This document shows, in pieces, positions 35,511 through 44,091 of a DNA stretch of 64,000 nt. The notes below the pieces were generated by a model, which worked only from the letters and a program-made list of their open reading frames with translations, was not told where the DNA came from and ran no database searches. Each line of letters begins with the position of its first letter. Within the stretch, counting starts at the first letter, position 1. Location of the stretch: assembly GCF_001632845.1 (NCBI RefSeq), contig NZ_CP011994.1, positions 1,116,001 through 1,180,000 of the forward strand, read 5' to 3'. The DNA comes from Ectothiorhodospira sp. BSL-9. Its GTDB lineage: Bacteria; Pseudomonadota; Gammaproteobacteria; Ectothiorhodospirales; Ectothiorhodospiraceae. The position numbers and the translations under genes were made by a program.

Positions 35511-36305
35511 CTACTGGGATCGGGCCCTGGCCGACAAGTCCCGGCTGGAGTCCACCAGACCCTGGAACAGACGTCGCTGGCGGGCCTTCTGGGGCAGATA
35601 CTCCGGATGCCATTGCACCCCCAGGATGAGGGGGGCGCGTCGACTCTCGATGGCCTGGACTACGCCGCTGGCCTCCCGGGCCGCCACCACCAGATCCTGG
35701 CCCAGGTCTGCCACCGCCTGATTATGCAGGGCGTTGACGGGCAGGGGGTCCTTACCGGTCAGGGCGGCGATACGCGAGCCTTCGGTGAGGGTGACCACCT
35801 TGCGTGGCAGCACGCTGCGCACCTGGGGGTGTTCACGGTAAAATCCTTCCAGATTCTGGTACAGGGTGCCGCCGCACACCACGTTCAGCAACTGCATGCC
35901 CCGGCAGATGCCCAGGATGGGCAGCCCGCGGTCCAGGGCCTCCCGGATCAGGGCCTGTTCGAGACGATCCCGGTCAGCGTCGCCGCCGTGCAGCTTGGTG
36001 TACAGCACCCTGCGCAGCAGCCACAGCAGGGGGTAGAGCACAAAGCCGAGGATGCGCTGTCGCCAGCCGGTCTCGGTGGCATCGATCTCCCGGATCAGGC
36101 TCAAGGGATCCTGACCATAGAGGCTGGGGTCCACATCCGCGCCCCCACCCACCACCAGGCCGTCCAGTTCCTGGCAGCTGCGGGGCCGCCCAGGGGTAAT
36201 GTGAATGGCCTTGCCGCCGGCCCGCCGGATGGCCCACCAGGTCATGATCCAGGCAGCCACGCCGCCCCGGTCCGGCCCCGTGACGCCGATGCGGGGTCTC
36301 GCCAT
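35511..36305 (-). CDS. Class I glutamine amidotransferase / gamma-glutamyl hydrolase-like protein
   Basis: A 264-residue PuuD-type (peptidase C26) hydrolase. Nucleophile Cys134 in LGICRGMQLLN, catalytic His and Glu in LGVQWHPEYL (about 233-238) and the oxyanion-side GLVVGGGADVDPSLYG (49-64). An unusual hydrophobic insert at about residues 84-105 (ILGFVLYPLLWLLRRVLYTK) may anchor it to the membrane or a partner. In E. coli PuuD the enzyme cleaves gamma-glutamyl-GABA. Here it follows an amidoligase gene by 3 nt, an arrangement predicted in comparative genomics to make and break gamma-glutamyl or similar amide bonds. Substrate unknown. Confidence 0.85.
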   Translation of the reverse strand: MARPRIGVTGPDRGGVAAWIMTWWAIRRAGGKAIHITPGRPRSCQELDGLVVGGGADVDPSLYGQDPLSLIREIDATETGWRQRILGFVLYPLLWLLRRVLYTKLHGGDADRDRLEQALIREALDRGLPILGICRGMQLLNVVCGGTLYQNLEGFYREHPQVRSVLPRKVVTLTEGSRIAALTGKDPLPVNALHNQAVADLGQDLVVAAREASGVVQAIESRRAPLILGVQWHPEYLPQKARQRRLFQGLVDSSRDLSARARSQ

Positions 36306-36308
36306 GGT

Positions 36309-37307
36309 TCAGCTCCGCAGCCAGTCGGTGACTTTTTCCACCCAGCGTTGCCCCTTGCTGGCCAGGGTCTCGGGTTCTGCCGCCAGGTATTCACGGGCCA
36401 TGGCCCCCAGGCGTTGAGGGTCCGCGGCCAGGCGTTCCACCTCCACCCAGGCGTTCCAGGGCACGCTCAGATCCCAGTCCGGTTCGTCGATGCGACAGTC
36501 CGGCAGGCGGTAGTGAAAGGTGGGCCGAGGGCGGATCAGATGATGTTCCACCGGCGCCGCATCCACCTGTTCCGGGGATAGATGGGCAAACAGCGGCAGC
36601 ATGTCCAGTGGCCGATTACGGGTGGGGTTGTGGGCCAGATAATCATCAATCAGGCCCGACAGGTCCGGGTGATAGCCCGACGCCAGGATCAGGCGGGGGT
36701 AGTCCTCGGGGAACGGGTCCACGAAGGGCGTGAGGCGCCGGGACAGATCCGCCTGGGAATGGCTGAGCAGCCAGTCATACAGGAGCATGAAGGCCTGAAG
36801 ATGATGCAGGATGTGATCGGCATCCAGGCGCGCCAGCTCCAGGTTGATCTGCAGGCCGAAGGCGTAGAACAGGGAGCTATGGGTCCCCTTGGCCCCTTCC
36901 TGCTGCAGGCGCTGGCGCAGCCTGTCCAGTTCCGGTAGGGCATCGTGGGGGATGGGCGGGGCCACCACCTCATGGGGCACCACCAGTCCGGCCACCTGGG
37001 ACAGGGCGTTCTCCAGGGCATGGGGCTCGGCGTCCCGGTCGATCTCGATGCCCATGTTTTCCAGGTAGTCCAGATATTCCCGGCGTTTGAGCAGGTCGCT
37101 GTCCAGTTCCAGGCCGAAATCACCGAATCGTGTTCCGGTTACGTGGTGTTCAAAGGGAGAGTCCTGCTGATGCACGCCCCCGAAAAGATCCACAATGGAA
37201 TCGGCAATGACATCCAGCGAGATCTCCGCCATTTCCATCTCGATGCCCACGCGGCGCAACTCGCCGTCCGGGTTCTGGCTGTGGGGAAGGTGCCTGAATT
37301 CTGTCAT
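36309..37307 (-). CDS. Amidoligase-family protein (glutamine-synthetase fold)
   Basis: A 332-residue protein of the putative amidoligase enzyme family (GS-like COOH-NH2 ligase). Family marks: the N-terminal catalytic Glu pair in RRVGIEMEMAEI (Glu23, Glu25), HHVTGTRFGDFGLELDSD near 54-71, VVPHEVVAPPIPHDALPELD near 108-127, and the block GTHSSLFYAFGLQINLELARL. The family is predicted to join carboxyl and amino groups with ATP. Its start ATG overlaps the stop of the diguanylate cyclase gene (ATGA) and its stop is 3 nt before the glutamine amidotransferase start. The acceptor is unknown: small peptide, polyamine or protein are options. Confidence 0.8.
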   Translation of the reverse strand: MTEFRHLPHSQNPDGELRRVGIEMEMAEISLDVIADSIVDLFGGVHQQDSPFEHHVTGTRFGDFGLELDSDLLKRREYLDYLENMGIEIDRDAEPHALENALSQVAGLVVPHEVVAPPIPHDALPELDRLRQRLQQEGAKGTHSSLFYAFGLQINLELARLDADHILHHLQAFMLLYDWLLSHSQADLSRRLTPFVDPFPEDYPRLILASGYHPDLSGLIDDYLAHNPTRNRPLDMLPLFAHLSPEQVDAAPVEHHLIRPRPTFHYRLPDCRIDEPDWDLSVPWNAWVEVERLAADPQRLGAMAREYLAAEPETLASKGQRWVEKVTDWLRS

Positions 37308-38215
37308 GTGTCAGCCTGGTATTGGTTACGCCCGTTCTTCTTGGCCTGGTAAAGGGCAGTATCAGCGGCCTTTTTCAGTGCTTCCGCCGAAGCCTTGGGA
37401 TGCTGCCTGGAATGGGTGGCACCGCCTGCGCTGATGGTGACATGGGGCGCCACATCCGAGTACTCATGGGTGATGCCAAGGGCGCTTATCGCGTCGATCA
37501 TTCCCTCGGCCACGTGCCGGGCGCCTTGTGCGTCGGTCTCCGGCAGTAACACCACGAACTCCTCGCCCCCATAACGGGCCACCAGATCCATGGCACGCAC
37601 AGGCACGCGCTCCAGGGCCTGCGCCACCCGTCTGAGACACTCATCACCGGCCCCATGGCCGTAATGGTCGTTATAGGGCTTGAACTGATCAATGTCGATC
37701 ATGAGCAGGGAAAGGGATTGATTATTTCGACTCAATCGGGCCCATTCTTCTGCCAGCTTCTGGTCGAAGTAGCGCCGGTTATGTATTTCCGTCAGGCCGT
37801 CCTGCAGGGAGATCTTCTCCAGCAAGTCTGTCTTGAGCTTGAGATTCACCTGGTTGCGCACCCGGGCACGCACGACGGCCGGGCTGAAGGGCTTGGAGAT
37901 ATAGTCGGCGGCACCCAGGTTCAGGCCTTCCTCCTCGTCCTTCTCATGGTCCAGGGCCGTCACGAAGATCACCGGGATGGCCCGGGTGGCCTCGTTGTCC
38001 TTGAGTCGACGGCAGATCTCGTAGCCGTCCATGTCCGGCATGACGATATCCATCAGGATCAGGTCCGGAGCTTGCTTGCCCTGGGCCAGTTCCAGTGCCT
38101 TTTCGCCCCGCGTGGCGGTCAGGATCCGGTAATCCCCCTTGAGCAGGGAGGCCAATGCATGGATGTTGGTCGGTTGATCGTCGACGATCAGTACCGTCGC
38201 TCTTGTATGGGGCAC
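37304..38215 (-). CDS. Response regulator with GGDEF (diguanylate cyclase) domain
   Basis: A 303-residue PleD-like regulator. Receiver with phospho-acceptor Asp56 in LILMDIVMPDMDG and Lys in DYISKPFSP; GGDEF domain with active RYGGEEFV (about 216-223) and an RxxD inhibitory site (RAMD). It should make cyclic di-GMP when phosphorylated. A GTG start (38213-38215) is chosen because GAGG lies 6 nt upstream, just inside the kinase stop region; an ATG two bases upstream is out of frame. It sits 8 nt after the giant hybrid kinase and is coupled by ATGA to the amidoligase gene, which ties the signal to that enzyme. Confidence 0.92.
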   Translation of the reverse strand: MPHTRATVLIVDDQPTNIHALASLLKGDYRILTATRGEKALELAQGKQAPDLILMDIVMPDMDGYEICRRLKDNEATRAIPVIFVTALDHEKDEEEGLNLGAADYISKPFSPAVVRARVRNQVNLKLKTDLLEKISLQDGLTEIHNRRYFDQKLAEEWARLSRNNQSLSLLMIDIDQFKPYNDHYGHGAGDECLRRVAQALERVPVRAMDLVARYGGEEFVVLLPETDAQGARHVAEGMIDAISALGITHEYSDVAPHVTISAGGATHSRQHPKASAEALKKAADTALYQAKKNGRNQYQADT

Positions 38216-38223
38216 ATCAGACC

Positions 38224-41200
38224 TCAGGAAAGTTTGACGCCGGCCTGCCTGGCCAGTTGTTTGAGCAGCGCGGCCGCTCCATCATGATCGAATTGATCCA
38301 CCCGTTCTGCCAGCTCCTGGGCGGCGCGTGTATCCACCTGCTGGCCCAGGTAGGACGTGACCTGACCCAGCTCCCGTTGGTCCAGCAGCTCCCCCGAGGC
38401 AAGGCATTGCAGGATATGCTGCATCGCTTGTAGCGGGGGCTGTGGGTTCGTGCCTTGAATGCCTTCAGAGCCTTGCGTTTGCGGAAGGGTGGCCAGTTGA
38501 GCCCGGACGGTGTTCAGGGCCTCCATGAAGGCACTCAGGTCGTCTTCGGGAATGGTCTTTCCCTCCTTCAGCATGGTCTCCAGGCGTCCGGCCCTGTGGG
38601 CCAGATCAAGGGCGCCGATGGTGCCCGCCAGGCCCTTGAGGGTGTGGATCATCCGCCCCGTGCGGGGGTTCTCGGGCTGATCCAGGCATCCGCATAGCTC
38701 GTCGAACTCCGCTTCCATCTGCGCTGCGAAGCGTTGCAGGGTGCGCAGATACAGGCTTATGTCGCCGTCGAAGCGCTTGAGCCCCGCCGCCAGATCGAAG
38801 GCCTTCAGTGTATCAGGCAGCTCCGCGCCTGGGGTGTCTTCGTCCCGGGGTTCGACGCAGATGCCGTCGCTTTGCAGCCACTTCTCCAGCGTGTGCAGCA
38901 GCGCCTCACTGTCGATGGGCTTGGCCAGGTGGTCGTTCATGCCGGCGGCCCGCGCCCGCTCGCGATCATCCTCCATCACGGCCGCCGACAGGGCAATGAT
39001 GGGCAGGTCGGGGAACCGTTCGCGGATGTGACGGGTGGCTTCGAAGCCGTCCATGACGGGCATCTGCAGATCCATCAGCACCAGATCGATGGGGTATTGT
39101 GCCACCTGGTCCACCGCCTCGCGGCCATCATTGGCCAGGATGACCCGGACCTGGGTCTTCTTGAGCATCTCCCGGGCCACTTCCTGATTCAGGGCGTTGT
39201 CCTCCACCAGCAGGATGGTCCGACCCTGGAAGCATGGGACTTGCATCAAGTCACTAACGGATGCTTCCGTGGTTTGTTCCGCCACCGCCTTGTTCATGGC
39301 CTCCACCAGGGAACGCGGTGTGACAGGTTTGCTCAAAAAGGCGCTGAAGCGATCCGAATGGGGCACCAGATCCTCCTGGCTGTAGGCGCTGATAATCAAT
39401 GCAGGAATGGTCGTCTGCTGCAGATCTCCCTGCTGGCGCAGCGCATGCAACCGATCCAGTGCCTGCAACCCATCCAGCTCGCCGGGCATCTTCCAGTCCA
39501 TGAGGATGAAGTCAAAGGACATGCCGGCCCGTTCCGCCGCCCGCACGGCCTTGATCGCCGCCTCTCCGCTGTCGGCTTCCTGCGTCTGGAAACCATAGCT
39601 TTGAAGCATGTTGTTAAGCACGATCCGCGCGGTGGCATGGTCGTCCACCACCAGGACACGGGCCCCGGGTCTTATGGATTCATGTGTCGATGCCAGCCCT
39701 TGATCCGGTGACAGCGGCAGGGTGAGTTCGAAATGGAAGCTGCTGCCGGCCCCCGGGCTGGAATCCAGTTGCAACACGCCTCCCATCCTTTCCAGCAGCT
39801 TGCGACTGATCACCAGACCGAGGCCGGTGCCGCCATATTTTCGGGTGGTGGATGTGTCGACCTGTGAGAAGGCCTGGAACAGCCGTGTCTGCTGTTCTGC
39901 ATCGATGCCGATACCCGTGTCGCGCACCTCGAAATGCAGGCGCGCGCCCTGCGCGTCGCGGCCCAACCGACGAATGGACAAGACCACCTGCCCCTGATCG
40001 GTGAATTTGATGGCGTTGCTGAGCAGGTTGGTGAGCACCTGCCCCAGGCGCAGGGCGTCGCCTTCGACGCTGATCGAACCCTGAGTGTCCAATTCGAACA
40101 CCAGTTCGATGCCCTTGGCATCGGCCGCCGAGGCAAACAGGGTGCGCATTTGATCGAGCAGATCATCGATGCGGAAGCTATGGTTCTCCAGATCCAGCCT
40201 GCCGGCCTCGATCTTGGAATAATCCAGGATGTCGTTGATGATGCCCAGCAGCATGCGGGACGAGTCGCGTATCTTGCCCAGGTAATCCCGCTGTTTGGCG
40301 TTGAGTGACGAGCTCAGCAGCAGATCACTCAGGCCGATCACGGCGTTCATGGGCGTGCGGATTTCATGGCTCATGTTGGCCAGGAACTGACTCTTGGCAA
40401 GATTGGCCCGTTCGGCGGTCTCCTGTGCCTGCTTGATCTCGGTGAGGTCGTTGTAGACGGCCACCACTTCGCCGGAGGAAAGTTTGAACAGCGTGTTTTC
40501 GCGCCAGCCCTTGAGGTGCCCATCGTCATACTGGGAGAGGGGCAGGAATTCGCCCTGCCCGGTACGGGCCACCCGGCGCAAGGCGTCCATCAGCCCCATC
40601 TCATGGACGGCGGGGAAGCGCTCCGATAGCCGGTAACCGATGACGTCCTCACGGCATGTGTGGTCCATCTGCTCGGCGGCGGGATTGTAATCGGTGAACA
40701 CGAAGTCCTGGGCATCATTTACCGGCCGGTAGACAGCCACGCCGCTACCCGTCTTCTCGAAAATCCCCCGGAAACGTTCTTTCTCGGCTTCCAGGGCCTG
40801 CTTGGCATCGACGGCCTCGGTGACATCCAGGTCGCTGCCCCGATACCCCCGGAATATCCCCTGTTCATCCATCAGCGGGAAGGCGTGGGTGGACATCCAG
40901 AGTGTTCGTCCCTGTTTGTCGTTAACGGGATTGATCAGTCCTTGCACGGTCTCGCGCCGCTCAATCATCTGGAAGGCTTTGGTCTTGAAGGCCGGCCGAT
41001 GGGCTTCGGGGTAGAGTTCGTAAAAGTATTTGTGGCCCACCAACTCATCACTTGAATACCCCCAGACGGCCTCGGCTACGGGGCTCACGTAGGTAAAACA
41101 CCCTTCAACATCCATTTCCCAGGTGACGTTGCGGCTATGGGCCGCCAGTTGCTGCAGCCGCTCCTCACGGTCCTTGAGTTCCTGTTGCGCCTGTTTGACG

Positions 41201-43926
41201 GCCGATATGTCCTGAATGATCGACCAGATGACTTCCCGCCCTTCTGCGGTGGTGGTCTTGAAGCCATGGAGCAGCACCGGGTAGCGCGTGCCGTCCTTGC
41301 GGATGTACTCCTTTTCGAAGGGGCCGTAGATGCCTGCCCGGTTCATGGACTCCAGCACCCGCTGTTCATCCGGCAGGTATTCTGATGGGGTGACCTCCCA
41401 GTAACTCAGCCGACGAAATTCCTCGGGACTGTAGCCGGCCGGCTCGTTGATGGCGGTGTTGAACTCCAGAAACTCCCCCGTATGGAAGTCGTTCATGGCG
41501 ATGCCCACTGGCGAGAGTTCGAACAGGGTGCGGAACTTGGCCTCCTCCGCGGCCAGTTTGCGGTCGGCCAGGATGCGTTCGGTGATGTCCTCGTTGACCC
41601 CCACCACCCGGATGGCCTTGCCCTGGTCGTCACGGATGGCCCGAGCCAGCCCGCGCAGGCTACGGATCTGGCCGTCACTGGGGCGGCGTATCTGGATCTG
41701 CACATCAAAAGGCGTGTCGTCCTGGATCAGGGCCCGGAAGGCTGGCTGAACCCGGGACAATGATTCGGGCATCAGGGTGTGGGCCCAGTCGTCGAATCGG
41801 TGCCCGAACTGCGCTGGATCCACGCCGTAGAGCATGTACATCCGTTCATCCCAGATCAGGCGGTCCTTCTCCACGTCATAGTCCCAGATGCCCATTCCGG
41901 CGGCCTCGGTGGCCAGTTTCAGGCGGTCCTCGCTGTCATGTAGGCGCTGTTCGGCCTGCTTTCGCTGGGTGATATCCCGAAACACGGCCAGCATGCAGGG
42001 CTGCTCGCCCAGTTCCAGGAGGGTGACCGTCACGTTCACATCGATCAGGCTGCCATCCTTGCAGCGATGGCGGGTTTCAAAATCGTCCCGGCCTTGCGCC
42101 TTTATCCTCTGTATGTGCCTGGCCACCTCGGCGGGCGTTTCCAGGGCCTCGTAGTCCGTGATGCGCAGGCCAGCGAACTCTTCGGCGGTGTAGCTCAGTT
42201 GCTGGTGGGCCTTGGTATTGAACTCCAGAGTGCGGCCATCAGCCACGTCGATCAGCAGCGTGGCGTCGGGATAAAGCTCGAACAGGGTGCGAAACCGCCT
42301 TTCCTGCTCCTCCAGGGCGTTTCGGGTTTCCAGTTGTTCCGTCTGGTCCAGCAGGTAGCCACGCAGGGCCACCAGACGGCCGTCGGCGTCATATTCGGGG
42401 AAGGAGTAGTCGTAAAATCGCCGGTATTCGCCGTCCTTTCTCCTCAGGCGATACTGATGCTCCATGACCGGGGCCCGCCGGGCCAGGTAGTCAGCGATTT
42501 CCCTTTCCACACGGATAACATCCTGTTCGTGGCCCAGATGGGAAAAGCCTTGCCCACCGCTGAGCAGTTCCTCCCGGGTGAAGCCCAGGATATCCTGGGC
42601 GTTGGGGGAGACATACTTGAGGGGCCAGCCGGGTTCGGGCAACCAGACGCAGACTATCACCGGCCCACGGGAAAAGAGCTCCAGTTCCTTCTCCAGCTGA
42701 CGCGCCTTCAAGGCCGCATCGCTGACATCCTGCAGCAACAGGAGGAACCCGCGACTCTGGGCCATGGGCTTGGCCTTGAGTTCCACGATGATCGGGCTGC
42801 CCTCCCGGTTGAACATCACCTCGCGCCCCGCGAACGGCTGACCATCCCGCAGGGATTCGAACACCCGACAGCGTTCCGCAGGGATCCAGCTCTGGGTATG
42901 GTCACAGTGCAGCCAGCTGGAGTCTCCATTCCTGTGGTGTGCGCAGCGAAATAAGTCCAGGGCTTTCTGCCCCAACACCTCGTCGGATGCGTAACCCAGA
43001 AGTTCCGTCGTGGCCTGGTTGATGCGCGTGATGATGCCCGCGTTGTCGATGACCATCAGACCGGCCGGCACCTCTTCGGTCAGGCTCGTCAGGGCCTGGT
43101 TGGTGTCGCTCAGTTCCTGATTGAGCTGGTCCAGTTGCTGCTGATGGTCCTTGAGCAGGTTGAACCAGCGGTTGTAATACAGGCTCACCAGCTCCTTTTG
43201 ACCCACCAGGCCAGTGAAGCGACGATCGGCATCCACCACGACCACCCGCTTGATCCGGTGTTGACGGCAGAAGCGCAGTGCCTCGGAGATGGTGGTGTCC
43301 TTGCTGAGGGTCTGCAGCGGGGAGGTCATGTACTCGCCAATGGGCCGATCCAGATCGGCACTGGCATCGATGAGGTGGATCACGTCCCGCTGGGTGAGGA
43401 TGCCCACGGGGATGCCCTGTTGGATCACGATGGCGGGGGTGAAGTGATCCCGGTCCATGCGCTGCATCACCTGGCGCACGGGCTGGTTCTCCTCCACGGT
43501 GAGGGGCTGCAGGCCGTGGATCAGTTGCCCCAGGCTCTGGCTTTCAGCCAGCACTTCCGGGTCCAGGCTGCAGGCCAGGTCGCTGTAGCTGACAATGCCT
43601 TTCAAGACCCCCTCTGCATCGACCAGGCAGATGTGCTCGGCCTCGTTGCGGATGGCCTTGAGTCCCTCCAGCACGGTCTCTTCGGGGTTCAGGATGGCCG
43701 GCGCAGGGAGCTGCAGATCCCCCAGGGGGGTGGACAGCGGCACACCCTGGATCTGCAGCTTCAGCAGCAGGCTGGAGAGCAGCAGGCGATAGTCATCGCC
43801 GAGGGTGACCACCACATCACGGATATTGTGCCGCCGCATGCTGTGCACCGCCTCTGTCAGGGTGGCGGTCGCTGGTAGGGTGATCACCCTGGCTGTGGCG
43901 ATGCTGCGAAGCTTCGGGAAGAACAT
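38224..43926 (-). CDS. Giant hybrid sensor kinase: CBS pairs, seven PAS, HisKA-ATPase, two receivers, HPt
   Basis: A 1900-residue cytosolic hybrid kinase, far above the usual 600-1200. About 1-245: two CBS pairs (typically adenine-nucleotide sensors; e.g. LRFCRQHRIKRVVVVDADRR). About 285-1165: seven PAS domains in series, several with PAC tails (LFELYPDATLLIDVADGRT, LFELSPVGIAMNDFHTGE). HisKA with [15 protein letters not shown] (His near 1188), ATPase with NLLSNAIKFTDQG, RDTGIGI and GGTGLGLVIS, receiver 1 with ILMDWKMPGELDG, receiver 2 with LVLMDLQMPVMDG, and an HPt with IHTLKGLAGTIGA. It can complete a full phosphorelay alone. I start at the ATG at 43926, where GAGGTGA is well spaced; a GTG two codons earlier is possible. 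First gene of the operon. Confidence 0.93.
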   Translation of the reverse strand: MFFPKLRSIATARVITLPATATLTEAVHSMRRHNIRDVVVTLGDDYRLLLSSLLLKLQIQGVPLSTPLGDLQLPAPAILNPEETVLEGLKAIRNEAEHICLVDAEGVLKGIVSYSDLACSLDPEVLAESQSLGQLIHGLQPLTVEENQPVRQVMQRMDRDHFTPAIVIQQGIPVGILTQRDVIHLIDASADLDRPIGEYMTSPLQTLSKDTTISEALRFCRQHRIKRVVVVDADRRFTGLVGQKELVSLYYNRWFNLLKDHQQQLDQLNQELSDTNQALTSLTEEVPAGLMVIDNAGIITRINQATTELLGYASDEVLGQKALDLFRCAHHRNGDSSWLHCDHTQSWIPAERCRVFESLRDGQPFAGREVMFNREGSPIIVELKAKPMAQSRGFLLLLQDVSDAALKARQLEKELELFSRGPVIVCVWLPEPGWPLKYVSPNAQDILGFTREELLSGGQGFSHLGHEQDVIRVEREIADYLARRAPVMEHQYRLRRKDGEYRRFYDYSFPEYDADGRLVALRGYLLDQTEQLETRNALEEQERRFRTLFELYPDATLLIDVADGRTLEFNTKAHQQLSYTAEEFAGLRITDYEALETPAEVARHIQRIKAQGRDDFETRHRCKDGSLIDVNVTVTLLELGEQPCMLAVFRDITQRKQAEQRLHDSEDRLKLATEAAGMGIWDYDVEKDRLIWDERMYMLYGVDPAQFGHRFDDWAHTLMPESLSRVQPAFRALIQDDTPFDVQIQIRRPSDGQIRSLRGLARAIRDDQGKAIRVVGVNEDITERILADRKLAAEEAKFRTLFELSPVGIAMNDFHTGEFLEFNTAINEPAGYSPEEFRRLSYWEVTPSEYLPDEQRVLESMNRAGIYGPFEKEYIRKDGTRYPVLLHGFKTTTAEGREVIWSIIQDISAVKQAQQELKDREERLQQLAAHSRNVTWEMDVEGCFTYVSPVAEAVWGYSSDELVGHKYFYELYPEAHRPAFKTKAFQMIERRETVQGLINPVNDKQGRTLWMSTHAFPLMDEQGIFRGYRGSDLDVTEAVDAKQALEAEKERFRGIFEKTGSGVAVYRPVNDAQDFVFTDYNPAAEQMDHTCREDVIGYRLSERFPAVHEMGLMDALRRVARTGQGEFLPLSQYDDGHLKGWRENTLFKLSSGEVVAVYNDLTEIKQAQETAERANLAKSQFLANMSHEIRTPMNAVIGLSDLLLSSSLNAKQRDYLGKIRDSSRMLLGIINDILDYSKIEAGRLDLENHSFRIDDLLDQMRTLFASAADAKGIELVFELDTQGSISVEGDALRLGQVLTNLLSNAIKFTDQGQVVLSIRRLGRDAQGARLHFEVRDTGIGIDAEQQTRLFQAFSQVDTSTTRKYGGTGLGLVISRKLLERMGGVLQLDSSPGAGSSFHFELTLPLSPDQGLASTHESIRPGARVLVVDDHATARIVLNNMLQSYGFQTQEADSGEAAIKAVRAAERAGMSFDFILMDWKMPGELDGLQALDRLHALRQQGDLQQTTIPALIISAYSQEDLVPHSDRFSAFLSKPVTPRSLVEAMNKAVAEQTTEASVSDLMQVPCFQGRTILLVEDNALNQEVAREMLKKTQVRVILANDGREAVDQVAQYPIDLVLMDLQMPVMDGFEATRHIRERFPDLPIIALSAAVMEDDRERARAAGMNDHLAKPIDSEALLHTLEKWLQSDGICVEPRDEDTPGAELPDTLKAFDLAAGLKRFDGDISLYLRTLQRFAAQMEAEFDELCGCLDQPENPRTGRMIHTLKGLAGTIGALDLAHRAGRLETMLKEGKTIPEDDLSAFMEALNTVRAQLATLPQTQGSEGIQGTNPQPPLQAMQHILQCLASGELLDQRELGQVTSYLGQQVDTRAAQELAERVDQFDHDGAAALLKQLARQAGVKLS

Positions 43927-44091
43927 TCTCACCTCGGTGGAATTCGACGGCGACAGGTCTTGATGTTACCAAGCCCGGGCGCCGAGGTGAGACCCGCGCA
44001 GCCCGGTCTGCGGTGGGTTATTTGCAATGGCGGTGGAGGGCGGTATCGTGAATACCATGACGAACGGGAGTTCGTCCCAAAGGAGCATGCC
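43927..44091. other. Divergent promoter region between giant kinase and membrane cyclase
   Basis: About 165 bp separate the divergent starts of the hybrid kinase (minus) and the membrane diguanylate cyclase (plus), so it should hold both promoters. I see no consensus hexamer pair; the AAAGGAG at 44077-44083 is the cyclase ribosome site. Confidence 0.35.
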
